DNA from: JAWHTC01 sp032586155
GTDB taxonomy: Bacteria > Pseudomonadota > Alphaproteobacteria > Rhodobacterales > Rhodobacteraceae
Assembly (NCBI RefSeq): GCF_032586155.1
Contig: NZ_JAWHTC010000003.1
Location: forward strand, 124,001-188,000
Length of the DNA: 64,000 bases
Reading direction: 5' to 3'
Positions 1 to 8,896 of the stretch are shown here, piece after piece. The notes below the pieces were generated by a model. The model was not told the origin of the DNA and did no database searches. It saw only the letters and a list, made by a program, of their open reading frames with translations. How positions within the stretch are numbered: position 1 is the stretch's first letter; the number at the start of each line of letters is the position of its first letter. Both the position numbers and the translations under genes were made by a program.

Positions 1-648
1 GAGGGCATTGCGCTCGATTTTCTCTATGGCAAAGAGCGCAAGCTCGAAGACCTGCGCGTGGAAAAGAAGCGCGCCTTGCGCGCCGTGGTGGCCGCGGGTT
101 TGATCGATGATGCGCTCGCCTTCTGCGTCGAGAACAAACTCAACATGATCGTCTCGGGCGGCACCTCCACCGGCAAGACCGTGGCCGCGCGCAAGATCCT
201 CTCTCACGTACCGGCCGAGGAACGCATCGTCACCATCGAAGAAGCCGCCGAGCTTCTGCCGACCCAGCCCAATGCCGTGACCCTCATCGCCAATCGCGAC
301 GCAGAATTCCAGACCGCAGATGTGCTTCTCACCGCCACGCTGCGCATGCGCCCCGACCGGATCATCCTGGGCGAGGTGCGCGGCAAAGAGGCCATGACCT
401 TTCTGGAAGCCATCAACACCGGCCATGGCGGCTCGATGACCACGCTACATGCCGAAACCCCGCAATTGGCGGTGCAGCGCCTCGCGATCGCAGCACTCAA
501 GACCGAGATCCCGATGACCTATACTGACATGATCCAGTACATCGAGAATTCCATCGACGTGATCATCCAGGCCGGTCGGCATGACGGCAAACGCGGCATC
601 ACCGAATTCTACCTCCCCGGCGCAACTGAGATTGGAATTTCCCAATGA
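1..648 (+). CDS. virB11: VirB11 type IV secretion ATPase (C-terminal part)
   Basis: The reading frame is open at the left edge, so about 215 C-terminal residues are visible. VirB11 proteins are hexameric traffic ATPases on the inner face of the membrane that power pilus assembly and DNA transfer. The RecA-like core is plain: Walker A GGTSTGKT, an Asp/Glu box TIEEAAELLP, Walker B-like RPDRIILGEVRGKEA and the His box TGHGGSMTTLHAETP. Its stop overlaps the ATG of the next gene, so it belongs to the same plus-strand operon as virB6. The family and the position beside virB6 and virD4 make the call secure; only the N-terminus is missing. Confidence 0.95.
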   Translation, partial: EGIALDFLYGKERKLEDLRVEKKRALRAVVAAGLIDDALAFCVENKLNMIVSGGTSTGKTVAARKILSHVPAEERIVTIEEAAELLPTQPNAVTLIANRDAEFQTADVLLTATLRMRPDRIILGEVRGKEAMTFLEAINTGHGGSMTTLHAETPQLAVQRLAIAALKTEIPMTYTDMIQYIENSIDVIIQAGRHDGKRGITEFYLPGATEIGISQ

Positions 649-839
649 AGACGTTTGAATACAATATCCTGTCCTTTCCCATGACCCGCAAGACCAGCCT
701 CTCCGACATGCAGGCCAGCCTGAACGAGAAAGGCGCAGACGGGTGGGAGGTGGTGTCGATCAGCACTTCGGAGTTCGCCAATATCGGGCACACCGTTTTC
801 CTGAAGCGCGAAACCACACCCGCTGGAGCCACGGCATGA
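645..839 (+). CDS. DUF4177-like small protein in T4SS operon
   Basis: A 64-residue protein starting within the virB11 stop (ATGA overlap). The pattern FEYNILSFP...LNEKGADGWEVVSIS...VFLKRE resembles the DUF4177 family, small one-domain proteins with a conserved GWE motif and no established function. The overlap on both sides (its stop overlaps the next ATG) shows it is translated with the virB genes. No signal peptide or membrane segment is visible, so it is probably cytoplasmic. A specific role in conjugation is inferred only from position. Confidence 0.7.
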   Translation: MKTFEYNILSFPMTRKTSLSDMQASLNEKGADGWEVVSISTSEFANIGHTVFLKRETTPAGATA

Positions 840-1249
840 GGCAGGCGGGCTGTACCCTCGTACTGACTGCGCTGGTCCTGGGACTGACGTCGGCACCCGG
901 CTTCGCTGAGCGCAATCTCGTGCCGACCCTCGATCGCAGTTTCGACGTCTGTCCGAAGCGGCCCGTTGAACCCGTGTGGATGCAGGAGATCCCCCTGCGC
1001 CAAGCCTATCAGCGCGTGCTGGTCCAGGACATCTACCGCGCCCAGAACCTCGAGCGGATTGTCGAGACCAGCAGCTGCGATTGCGAAATCCAGTTCCCGT
1101 CCTGGGACGCGGCCGAGGCGGTGTTTCGGCAGAGGTACGCGAGCGACGAACGATGGGAGATGCTGCAAGCCTCGGACGCCTACAACCGCCGCGCCAACGC
1201 CGCCCGAACTGCCGCCAAGGCCATCTGCGACGCCGCAGGGAATTGGTAA
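836..1249 (+). CDS. Exported hypothetical protein of the T4SS operon
   Basis: A 137-residue protein whose ATG overlaps the previous stop. Residues 1 to about 24 form a Sec-type signal peptide (Arg near the start, hydrophobic run LVLTALVLGLTSA, likely cleavage after GFA). The mature part carries a Cys at VCPKRP, a CDC pair and a conserved-looking AICDAAGNW end, so disulfides in the periplasm are likely. It lies between virB11 and virB6, a place where VirB5/VirB7-like or exclusion proteins can sit, but I do not recognise the family. The start at 836 is chosen for the overlap and the signal peptide. Confidence 0.7.
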   Translation: MRQAGCTLVLTALVLGLTSAPGFAERNLVPTLDRSFDVCPKRPVEPVWMQEIPLRQAYQRVLVQDIYRAQNLERIVETSSCDCEIQFPSWDAAEAVFRQRYASDERWEMLQASDAYNRRANAARTAAKAICDAAGNW

Positions 1250-1261
1250 GGCAGCCCCGCG

Positions 1262-2338
1262 ATGAGTGTCGTCACCTACTTCGTTGAAACCTCCCAAGCC
1301 TATCTCGACACCGCCGCTGAGACCCAGTTTGGTGCGGTTGCGGCAACGGTCGGCACGCTCCTGGTTTTGGGGACAACGCTGGTGGTGATCCTCGTCGGCA
1401 TCAACATGATCTATCAATATCGGGCCATGGATGGGCACACAGCCTTCTGGCTCGCGGTCAAGATCGGGCTCATCGGGATATTCGCGACCAATTGGATGCA
1501 GTTCAACGCCTTCTCGTCTGCCATTCTCTATGGGATCGACAGTATCGCGGGCGCGCTTGTAGCTTCCGTCGGCGGCGGCAGCCCGGGCCCTTCAGGCACC
1601 TTCGCGGAGGAATTCGACCGGCTGATCGCGGAGCTGGGCGACTATCTGAACGCTGCCGGGTCCGAGCTGAACTGGATGGCTGGCGCCATGCTCGACATCG
1701 TCGGTGTTCTTCTGCTTTCAATCCTCGGCGGACTGGCCGCCTTCATCCTCGTGGCCTCCCGACTGATGATCGCGCTTCTGATCGGGATCGCCCCGGTGAT
1801 GATATTCCTGACCCTCTTCGAGGTGACCAAGGATTATTTCGCGCGCTGGCTGTCGGCGCTGATCTCCTTCGCACTATACCCCATCGTCGTGGCCGGCGTG
1901 TTCGCGACCATCACAGGCGTCTCCTCTGCGCTCATCGGTGAACTTGGCGACCCGGAAGGCGCTTCAAACATCGGCGCGCTCATTCCCTTCTTCATGATGG
2001 TGCTCATGGCCAAGGGCTTCATTATCGCCACGCCCTTCATCGTCCGCGCGATATCCGGCAACATCATGATGCCAGCCCTCTCCGGCGGACTCGGCGGCGG
2101 CTACAGCTTCGCCCGCGCCGCCATGGGCAGCCAGCAGGCTTACAATCGCTACCTGATCGGTGGGGCAAGCGGCGCCGAATACGCAGCCCTCAGGGCGCGG
2201 CAGTTCTTTGGCGTGCAGCAGATTCCCGTGAGGCAAGGCATGGGGCAGACAGGTCAGGTAAGTGGACCAGTGTCCGCAGACTCGGGGTCAAAAATGCTGG
2301 CGCAGCTGGCGAGACTCGGACGGCTTGGGCGGCGGTGA
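1262..2338 (+). CDS. virB6: VirB6/TrbL inner-membrane channel protein
   Basis: A 358-residue polytopic membrane protein. At least five hydrophobic segments are visible: one around residues 27-50 (VGTLLVLGTTLVVILVGINM), one following the AFWLAVKIG motif, then LLLSILGGLAAFILVASRLMIALLIGIAPVMIFL and two in the second half. VirB6 proteins form part of the inner-membrane channel of type IV secretion systems. It follows virB11 and the two small genes with only 12 bases of gap. The C-terminal 70 residues are Gly/Ser/Gln-rich and probably cytoplasmic or periplasmic tail. The virB reading direction stops here, where the CBASS locus begins. Confidence 0.88.
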   Translation: MSVVTYFVETSQAYLDTAAETQFGAVAATVGTLLVLGTTLVVILVGINMIYQYRAMDGHTAFWLAVKIGLIGIFATNWMQFNAFSSAILYGIDSIAGALVASVGGGSPGPSGTFAEEFDRLIAELGDYLNAAGSELNWMAGAMLDIVGVLLLSILGGLAAFILVASRLMIALLIGIAPVMIFLTLFEVTKDYFARWLSALISFALYPIVVAGVFATITGVSSALIGELGDPEGASNIGALIPFFMMVLMAKGFIIATPFIVRAISGNIMMPALSGGLGGGYSFARAAMGSQQAYNRYLIGGASGAEYAALRARQFFGVQQIPVRQGMGQTGQVSGPVSADSGSKMLAQLARLGRLGRR

Positions 2339-2414
2339 CGGTGACGGCCCATTCCGGACATTTACTGTGCCCAGCCACGCCGCGTTGCGGCTTCTTAATA
2401 GCGGACACTGGTCG

Positions 2415-2894
2415 TTAGACGCCAATTTCAGCCTCAAGTCTCGACCATGCGCTGGCCTCGTGAAGTGAGACATGCAAGCCCTTTGGAGGCCCGGCTGTGC
2501 CAACAATCACCATTAAAAATGCATTCAAATCATGCTTTGAGCGAGCGAACAGGTCAGCCATCGATGAAAGGTCAGTTCCAGAAGGGGTAGGAATCGATTG
2601 CGGGTGAGTGTGCCAATCTCCGAAATAGTGCAGCCCAGATTTGTGCAACGCGCTGATCTCCCGACGTTCCGAAAGACGGTCCGCGATAAAAAAGAAGCGT
2701 CCTCGTCGGTCGGAACGCCTCGGACCGGTTGCCAGCTTGACTTTGATGCATTGACCTTCGACCGCACCAAATAGCTGCCCACCAGCTTCAGGCATTTTCG
2801 GGTCCAACTGTCGCCACCCAACAAAGTAATCGAGAACATTCTGTTCTAGGGTCAGAAATTGCCCACTTTCTCCAATGGGGTAACGAATACTCAT
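2415..2894 (-). CDS. cap3: CBASS Cap3-like JAB/JAMM isopeptidase
   Basis: A 159-residue protein with a complete JAMM metalloprotease motif: a Glu in PEAGGQLFG and HTHPQSIPTPSGTD, which fits H-x-H-x7-S-x2-D. In type II CBASS, Cap3 removes the cyclase from the targets to which Cap2 has joined it. The start at 2894 is chosen because its ATG overlaps the Cap2 stop (ATGA); the longer frame back to 2933 would lie inside cap2. It is the last gene of the minus-strand cdnA-cap2-cap3 operon. Identification rests on motif plus neighbours and is firm. Confidence 0.93.
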   Translation of the reverse strand: MSIRYPIGESGQFLTLEQNVLDYFVGWRQLDPKMPEAGGQLFGAVEGQCIKVKLATGPRRSDRRGRFFFIADRLSERREISALHKSGLHYFGDWHTHPQSIPTPSGTDLSSMADLFARSKHDLNAFLMVIVGTAGPPKGLHVSLHEASAWSRLEAEIGV

Positions 2895-4684
2895 GCCTCT
2901 CCGCAAAAAGCACAATCTCCCTTTTGCCTCCACTCAAATTGCCTTGTTCCGCCGAACTCAGGAACGTCAGGAAAGCAATTTAGGAAATCCGGGGTGAAAC
3001 GCCCTCCTTGCTCGGCAATTTCCTCCTTCGAAGCCCAGTAAACGGCCTCGGTCCCAGGGTGCACCTCACCAAGCAGTGCTTTCGTTGTGCTCTTCGCCAC
3101 CAATGCCGCTACGCCTGACAACGATACCGGCCCATATGGTTGAAAACTGGCCCCACAATGGGGCTGTTTACGGGTCGTCTCGGTGTCCCACTCACAAACT
3201 GTTTGTAGCGTTTTCCCGAAATGGTCCATTCCGCAGGCAAAACATGGGCCCTCGGAGCTGACCAATACGGCGTGTCCTGCAACTGAAAATGGCTCTGCCC
3301 ACCCATAGATCACAGGTGGGAAATCCGCTTCAGTCCTAGCCACTTGGTTGAGCCTACCCTCAGCCACCCAACTACCAACCGTGGACACGATCAAATCGGT
3401 GTTGTGGAAGACCTCAGGACGTTTGCCGTAGAGCGATTGCCAGCCCTCGGCAAAATACTTGATCGACCGCATATGCGGGAAGTCACTAGCCAATTTTTCT
3501 GCAAGTGACTTGGCTTTAAATGTCCTGACTTGCGTGACCCCGAGCACATGACGCCCGACATTGGGATAGTCCAGAAGTTCCGGGTCAACCATTGTGATCG
3601 AGCCAACACCCGTTTTGGCCAGAAGCAGAGCAACCTCGCTTCCCAATGACCCCGCGCCGACAATGAGAACACGCTTGTGGAACAAAGGCGCGACTTTATG
3701 GGTGTCACGTCCATGTATCCACGATGGGTCCGCGCGCATGGTCTCGTGGCGCTCAACCTTGTTCCCCCCGAACAGCCGCTGCATTCTGAGTTGGTTCGGC
3801 ACCTTTCCAGGCCGAAAGCCCTTCTGCACCATGTCTGGGCGTCGCCCGGCTTTCATACCTTGTTTGATGGGAGGCATAACTTCGACGGCGAAAAACACCG
3901 GCCCATCAACCGTGCGCCCCTCGAAGGAAACGGTGAACTTGTCATCAGCGTTTACGGCCACATCTGCCAGCAGTTCTATGGATTCGGGTGCCAGCTCCCG
4001 CAAAAAGCGCAGAATCGCCGCACCCGACCTCGGGTATTCCGAAGGCAGGATGGGCCTATTGAGGACAATGTGTGTTGCGGTGGTGAAATTGTAGTCCTTC
4101 TTGTTCCCCGGAAAGCGGTTGCGAAGCCAACTTCCCAAGGCCGTGTCGTCATCCGCCAGATAATAGTCACCTATGCTGCTCCACAGGGATACCCTACGAG
4201 AGGCACCGTCGGGTGACAGTAGGCTGACGATGTTTTTGCCCCCCTCTGTTTTACTCCAGTAAGAGTCGAACTCATCGACAAAATCACTAAGAAACGCTTC
4301 GTCGTATGAAGCGATAATTAATCGTGCAGCTTCTTTGATGGCATCCCAAATCAACCCTTTAGGGTTCAGAGGATTGTGCTCTGCCCCCGGTGGGTAGAGG
4401 CAAAATGCACCATCTTTCTCAATGTGCGGGAACTGTATGAATTGATATTTTTCAGGGCAGTACACGCGCGGCTTTGTCCACGGGAAATCCCGAAAGATTA
4501 CCACTTGCAGATCAAAGCAGTCATCTTGATGCTCAAACGGGACAAGCCAACCGCGGATTGGGTCTTTGGCCTCATATCGAGACAACTCACTCGGTGTAAG
4601 GTCTCGCACATTCGGAAATTGAGCATGCACCCACGAGGATAACCCAGCCGGCATGAGGACGGTAGGTTCAGACGACCCAGTCAA
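2891..4684 (-). CDS. cap2: CBASS Cap2-like fused E2-E1 conjugation enzyme
   Basis: A 597-residue fusion. Residues about 1-160 are E2-like, with the candidate catalytic Cys95 in GAFCLYPPG. Residues about 325-597 are a ThiF/E1-like adenylation domain with the nucleotide loop GAGSLG at 343-348 and the DP pair of VDPELLDYPNVGRH; Cys497 or Cys510 is the likely E1 thioester residue. C481-x2-C484 and C591-x2-C594 look like a structural zinc site. Known Cap2 enzymes join the C-terminus of the CD-NTase to a target and so prime cyclic nucleotide production. The upstream cyclase ends in Gly, as that chemistry needs. Length and domain order match the family. Confidence 0.94.
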   Translation of the reverse strand: MTGSSEPTVLMPAGLSSWVHAQFPNVRDLTPSELSRYEAKDPIRGWLVPFEHQDDCFDLQVVIFRDFPWTKPRVYCPEKYQFIQFPHIEKDGAFCLYPPGAEHNPLNPKGLIWDAIKEAARLIIASYDEAFLSDFVDEFDSYWSKTEGGKNIVSLLSPDGASRRVSLWSSIGDYYLADDDTALGSWLRNRFPGNKKDYNFTTATHIVLNRPILPSEYPRSGAAILRFLRELAPESIELLADVAVNADDKFTVSFEGRTVDGPVFFAVEVMPPIKQGMKAGRRPDMVQKGFRPGKVPNQLRMQRLFGGNKVERHETMRADPSWIHGRDTHKVAPLFHKRVLIVGAGSLGSEVALLLAKTGVGSITMVDPELLDYPNVGRHVLGVTQVRTFKAKSLAEKLASDFPHMRSIKYFAEGWQSLYGKRPEVFHNTDLIVSTVGSWVAEGRLNQVARTEADFPPVIYGWAEPFSVAGHAVLVSSEGPCFACGMDHFGKTLQTVCEWDTETTRKQPHCGASFQPYGPVSLSGVAALVAKSTTKALLGEVHPGTEAVYWASKEEIAEQGGRFTPDFLNCFPDVPEFGGTRQFEWRQKGDCAFCGEA

Positions 4685-4690
4685 TGCCGA

Positions 4691-5935
4691 TTACCCGTAG
4701 CGGCCCCCGCCCTGCTTGTTCACAGCTGCGAGGTCATTGTTGTGCTCCGCGTCGATTTGGTCCAGCATCCCCATAGTAAGGGCCGCAGGTGCAGCCATCT
4801 CGCTTGCCTTTGTCTCAAGGCCAGCGTCCGGCACGTAGAGAGTAAGGTCGTCTGGAATACGCCCGCCAAATTGCTCTTGTAGGGCCTCATATGCCATTGC
4901 CCGGTCTGACGTTTGCGTCAGCGCGTCTGCCAGACGCTCAGCAAGCAATCTAGCTTTCGTAACGAAATCGCTGCGTTCCTCTGCGGACCAGCCCTGATCC
5001 AAGCGCTCGCCCTCTACGACCGGGTTTGGAATATCATTGGCGAGGAAGTCGGGCAAATCTTCTGCGACGCGCAACAAAGCCAGATCATCCCGGTCGCCCG
5101 CAATTGCCGCCGAAGCCTTCTCAAAGACCGACACGACTGCGGCCATGAGGGCAATCGATGCTAGCCTTCCCTCGGGCCATTGAAAATCTTTCCAGCCCTT
5201 TAGAAAGCGACTAACAGTTCGTACTTGTTCTCCGTACTCTTTCACGGCATCGATAAACCAGTCTTCGAGCTTGCGTGGATCGGACTTCTTCCAACCCTCA
5301 TCTCGGTGTGCCAGCATAATCTCGTCATGCGACAGCATCCGATAGGCTGTGTCCTCCATCATGAGTTCTGTCGCGAAGTCGACGCCACGGTTTTGGGCGT
5401 CTTTCAAGATACGCTGGAAGTCCGCGTCTGGCACCGAATACAGTGCGAGGTCGGTGTGCATGGTGTCGTCAATCTTGACTCGGATGCACGAAGGCTTGTC
5501 CGTTATGAGTTGCCAGCCCTTCGTGTCACACAGTGGCGCTAGGATGCGCTCGATAATGAAAAAGTAGGCTGCGCTTTGGATCACAGGGGACCTGTCTCCA
5601 CCCTTTTGAAAATAGGAGACGGGCATGAATAGCCCATCGTCTAAGTCAATCTCCTGAGGCGGCACATGCGCGGGTTGGTTGCATGTGTGGTACGAGAAGC
5701 TGCCCTGCATCCTGAATTTCGGTGTTTGGAAGCTCCGCGCGAGTATAGGCGCGTGGTCTTCGAACAGAACTTGGTCACCCAACGACTTCGCAAATGACCC
5801 AAACTGGGAGGAGATTTCACTGCGAATGTCATCCCGAGCGCTTCGCAGTGTCTGTTCCTGCTTCTCTGAAAGGTTCAATGCAAACTTGTAACCCGAGGGC
5901 CGGGACACGAAGGCTTTGTGTGCGTTAACAGGCAT
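4691..5935 (-). CDS. cdnA: DncV-like CD-NTase (CBASS cyclic nucleotide synthase)
   Basis: A 414-residue nucleotidyltransferase. The catalytic features are QGSFSYHT at 77-84, the acidic pair in EIDLDDG (Asp97, Asp99) and the third Asp162 in HTDLALYSVP, at the same spacing as in Vibrio DncV. Further similarity to DncV runs through KSDPRKLEDWFIDA and the segment around FLKGWKDFQWP, which argues for CD-NTase clade A. DncV makes 3',3'-cGAMP; the product here is inferred, not shown. The C-terminus GGGRYG ends in Gly, fitting Cap2-mediated conjugation. A ribosome site (AAAGGGAC) precedes the ATG at 5935. The effector gene diverges 100 bases upstream. Confidence 0.93.
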   Translation of the reverse strand: MPVNAHKAFVSRPSGYKFALNLSEKQEQTLRSARDDIRSEISSQFGSFAKSLGDQVLFEDHAPILARSFQTPKFRMQGSFSYHTCNQPAHVPPQEIDLDDGLFMPVSYFQKGGDRSPVIQSAAYFFIIERILAPLCDTKGWQLITDKPSCIRVKIDDTMHTDLALYSVPDADFQRILKDAQNRGVDFATELMMEDTAYRMLSHDEIMLAHRDEGWKKSDPRKLEDWFIDAVKEYGEQVRTVSRFLKGWKDFQWPEGRLASIALMAAVVSVFEKASAAIAGDRDDLALLRVAEDLPDFLANDIPNPVVEGERLDQGWSAEERSDFVTKARLLAERLADALTQTSDRAMAYEALQEQFGGRIPDDLTLYVPDAGLETKASEMAAPAALTMGMLDQIDAEHNNDLAAVNKQGGGRYG

Positions 5936-6035
5936 AAAACTGTCCCTTTTCTGGTCTTATCTTGTGGTGGTCACGCGGCTTACCCATATACTTGGGGGCA
6001 TTGGGTCGAGTCTTCAATACCAGAGGTTGAGCATC
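5936..6035. promoter_or_regulatory. Divergent promoter region between CD-NTase and effector
   Basis: One hundred bases separate the divergent starts of the cyclase and the membrane effector, so both transcription units must begin here or nearby. AGAGG at 6022-6026 is a plausible ribosome site for the GTG at 6036. I could not fix unambiguous -35/-10 boxes. Confidence 0.5.
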
Positions 6036-6767
6036 GTGGCAAAGTTTGTTTCCCTTTCGTTCTGGATCACTTTAGCGGTCTACCTAGCTTTGGCCTCACC
6101 TCTCGCGGTTGGCTGGATTGAGACATGGCTTGCCGCCAACGTGCCGTTTTTGGGATCGCCAGTTGCCAACCTTCTGACTTCTAGAGTTGTCGCAGGGATC
6201 ATCTGGGGAAGCATTGCGCTATTCGTCGTCGCGCCAGGCTGGCGCTTACTTTGGAAGCTACCTCTGGCAGGGACATGGCTCGCAAATCGTTACTTTCCTG
6301 ATCTAAACGGCGAGTGGGTGGTGACGATCCAATCCAATTGGCCGATTATGGAACGCCTGAAAACCGCCGCCTCAAGTAACGAGATCACATTTGATCCTCT
6401 TAAAGACGAACGGCCCGGTCTCCTAGAAACGAGCTTTGATGTGAAAATCAAACAGACGTGGTTTCGGACCGACGTGGTCTTCCTGCCGAACGAAGAAACG
6501 CCACTGCTGAGTTCTGAAACAATTTCCGTGGAATTCTTCAAGTCTGGGAACGGGAATAAATCGGTTGCATGGCTTTTCGAACAGACCAACAAGCAAGACA
6601 ATACTCGGCCCCTTGCAGTTACCGACCAACCCAAGTTTTATGGGTCTGCCGTGCTCAATGTGAACGAGGGTGCGACCGAACTGAAGGGACAGTATTGGCA
6701 AAACCGGTCTTGGAACCTAGGACTGAATGCTGCTGGCCAAATTTCATTGAAACGAGCTGACAGATAG
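6036..6767 (+). CDS. cap15: Cap15-like CBASS effector (2 TM + beta-barrel domain)
   Basis: About 243 residues from the GTG at 6036, chosen for the AGAGG nine bases upstream; a longer frame back to 5916 would run into the cyclase gene. Two strong membrane segments are seen near residues 4-24 and 50-69. A soluble domain then begins YFPDLNGEWVVTI and ends with the paired strands ELKGQYWQNRSW and AAGQISLKR. This plan is that of Cap15 effectors, where a cyclic nucleotide binds a small lipocalin-like barrel and the protein multimerises to disrupt the inner membrane. It is divergent from the cyclase and convergent with virD4. The fit is by architecture, without an alignment. Confidence 0.8.
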   Translation: MAKFVSLSFWITLAVYLALASPLAVGWIETWLAANVPFLGSPVANLLTSRVVAGIIWGSIALFVVAPGWRLLWKLPLAGTWLANRYFPDLNGEWVVTIQSNWPIMERLKTAASSNEITFDPLKDERPGLLETSFDVKIKQTWFRTDVVFLPNEETPLLSSETISVEFFKSGNGNKSVAWLFEQTNKQDNTRPLAVTDQPKFYGSAVLNVNEGATELKGQYWQNRSWNLGLNAAGQISLKRADR

Positions 6768-6880
6768 TTCGATATCATGACAGCTGGAAAGGTCCGCTTT
6801 TGTCGTAGATGAATTAGCGGATGCTAATGCAACGAATTACCGAGACCGCCCTGCACGACCCACATACCATCCTCGCTACC

Positions 6881-8896
6881 CTATCGAGCAACCAGCTTTT
6901 CACCGCCATCCCCCACTCGCAGCATCGCTTCCATTTCGTCCAAGCCATCAACGGCGGAGCGCATCTGCGCCTCATCAACGACGCTCGCAGCTTCAGCATC
7001 CACGACCTGGTTTCCAAAATCCATCTCCATCTGACGCAGTTCCTCACCGATCACAGCTTGAACGACGGGCGCGGTCTTCTTTGGGGCGACGTCGGTTTGC
7101 CCTGACGGTTGACTGCCCGCTTCTTGGCGTGTGGTCTCCACAACGGCGTCAGACCCACCTGGTCCACTCGGCGGAGGCGTCATCGGCATGGCGCGCACAC
7201 TCAACGGCAGATTGCCCTGCGGCCCCCCTCCCCCCGGCTCCGGAAACGGTAGCTCGCCCGTCTGTGCCGCGTGGATCGCGCGGAACAGCCGATCATCAAA
7301 ATACTGGATCCGCTTTGCCCGGACCGGCATTTGCGCGTCGATGACCATGACGATTTCATCGAGCGGCAGGCGGCGCGCCTCATCTTCGGGCAGCAAGGAA
7401 CTTTCTTCGGTCCGTGTGGATTGGCTGCGCCCTTCAAAGGGGTTTTTGCCAATGGACTGCGAGCGCGTGATGACGGTCTTGGTGGTCTTGCCGACAGCCT
7501 TGCTGAGCTCTTCGACGGTCTTTTCATCGGAGGGCGTCAGATAGAGCTTCACGCCCGCGTTGCCCTGCAGGGCGCGGCGGGTGTTCTCGCCGTAGATTTC
7601 ATCGAGGGCGGGGATGGTTTGGGTGACCACGGCCAAATGGCCGCGATAGGTCCGCAGGGTCTCGATGCTCTCGACCACGATGGGCATCTTGCCCAATCGG
7701 TTGAACTCGTCGAGCATGATCATCACCGGCCAGGGCTCGTCTGGCCCGGGATCCTTTTCCTGCATGGCGGAGAGAAGATCAGAGAAGAACAGCCGGATCA
7801 GCGGCGCGAGCGGTTTCACCATCAGAGGCTGGACGACGAGATAGACCGAGAAGGGCTTCTTGCGGATCGTCCGGAAATCAAAATCCGAGACTGCCGTCGC
7901 CTCATCGATGGCCGGGTTCTGCCATTGATCGAGCCCCGAGGTCATCAGGAGCGAGACGTAAGAGGTCAGCGTATCGTTGTTGGTCGAGGCCAGCCGCGTG
8001 AAAATCAGCTTGGCCGCCCGGTTGTCGACCTCATGGCCCCGCGCGAAATACTCCTTCTGCTTGTTCCCGCCCGAGGCCGCGATGCGGTAGATCTCGCCCA
8101 AGGTCGGACGCTTGCGCTGGAACGCCAGCAGGCCTGCCGCCACGAAGAGATCGATCCCGCCTTTTAGCAGCCCCTGCACCCGGTCGTTGTCGCTTTGCAA
8201 GAAGAGCGTCGCCAGGAGCTGCAATTCCATCTGCTGGCGCGCGGGATCTTTCAGTTGATAGATGCGCAAGAGCGGGTTGTAGCGATGGGTGCGCTTGCCC
8301 TCCCAATCGGTGGGGGCAAAGCGATAGACCTTGTCGCCTTGGGCTGCGCGGTGCCGGGCCGTGGCCTCAAAACACTCGCCCTTCACATCGAGCGTCACGG
8401 CGGAGCCTTGCCAGGTCAGCAGGTTCGGAATGACAAAGCCCGTGGTCTTGCCGCGGCCCGTGGGGGCCACGATCAGCGCATGGGGGAAGACCTTGGAGCA
8501 GATGTAGTTGGCGCGGGAGCCCGGCGGCCCCAGCTTGCCGAGGATGAACCCGGTGCCCGGCGCCCCGAAGAAGCCATTGGCCTTCATCTCGCGCGCGGTC
8601 TGCCAATGGGTCTGGCCAAACCGTGTCAGGGCGGACCCCGAGAGGGCGAGGCTCAGCATCAGGCCGGCGGCGGCGAAGCTGCCGATGATCAGGTGAATAA
8701 GTTGCGCGTCCTCCGGGCGGCGATCGAGGATCGCCATGTAGTTCTGCGCGATATAGGCAAAGTCGATCTCGGCCCCGAACCCGAGATCCTGGTAGGTCAG
8801 CACCGCCGAGGCGATCGTATAGCCCATAGCCCCGGTCACCAGCGTTACCAGAAAGACCCCTGTGGCGATCCGCGCTTTTCCCATGGCGGCGCTCAA
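6881..8896 (-). CDS. virD4: VirD4/TraG coupling protein ATPase
   Basis: A 671-residue coupling protein that brings the relaxase-DNA complex to the type IV channel. Two N-terminal membrane segments (about residues 12-34 and 62-88) precede the ATPase domain with Walker A APTGRGKTT, Walker B VMIMLDEFNRLG and the arginine-finger region TRRALQGNAG. The last 130 residues are Pro/Ser-rich and not typical of the core. The start overlaps the relaxase stop (ATGA), so mobC, relaxase and virD4 form one minus-strand operon, away from the plus-strand virB genes. Confidence 0.93.
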   Translation of the reverse strand: MSAAMGKARIATGVFLVTLVTGAMGYTIASAVLTYQDLGFGAEIDFAYIAQNYMAILDRRPEDAQLIHLIIGSFAAAGLMLSLALSGSALTRFGQTHWQTAREMKANGFFGAPGTGFILGKLGPPGSRANYICSKVFPHALIVAPTGRGKTTGFVIPNLLTWQGSAVTLDVKGECFEATARHRAAQGDKVYRFAPTDWEGKRTHRYNPLLRIYQLKDPARQQMELQLLATLFLQSDNDRVQGLLKGGIDLFVAAGLLAFQRKRPTLGEIYRIAASGGNKQKEYFARGHEVDNRAAKLIFTRLASTNNDTLTSYVSLLMTSGLDQWQNPAIDEATAVSDFDFRTIRKKPFSVYLVVQPLMVKPLAPLIRLFFSDLLSAMQEKDPGPDEPWPVMIMLDEFNRLGKMPIVVESIETLRTYRGHLAVVTQTIPALDEIYGENTRRALQGNAGVKLYLTPSDEKTVEELSKAVGKTTKTVITRSQSIGKNPFEGRSQSTRTEESSLLPEDEARRLPLDEIVMVIDAQMPVRAKRIQYFDDRLFRAIHAAQTGELPFPEPGGGGPQGNLPLSVRAMPMTPPPSGPGGSDAVVETTRQEAGSQPSGQTDVAPKKTAPVVQAVIGEELRQMEMDFGNQVVDAEAASVVDEAQMRSAVDGLDEMEAMLRVGDGGEKLVAR

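Noticed and set aside
5916..6035. A longer start (TTG at 5916) for the Cap15-like effector
   Set aside because: It would overlap the cyclase start and leave no promoter space, and the extra residues do not look like the family. The GTG at 6036 has a ribosome site.
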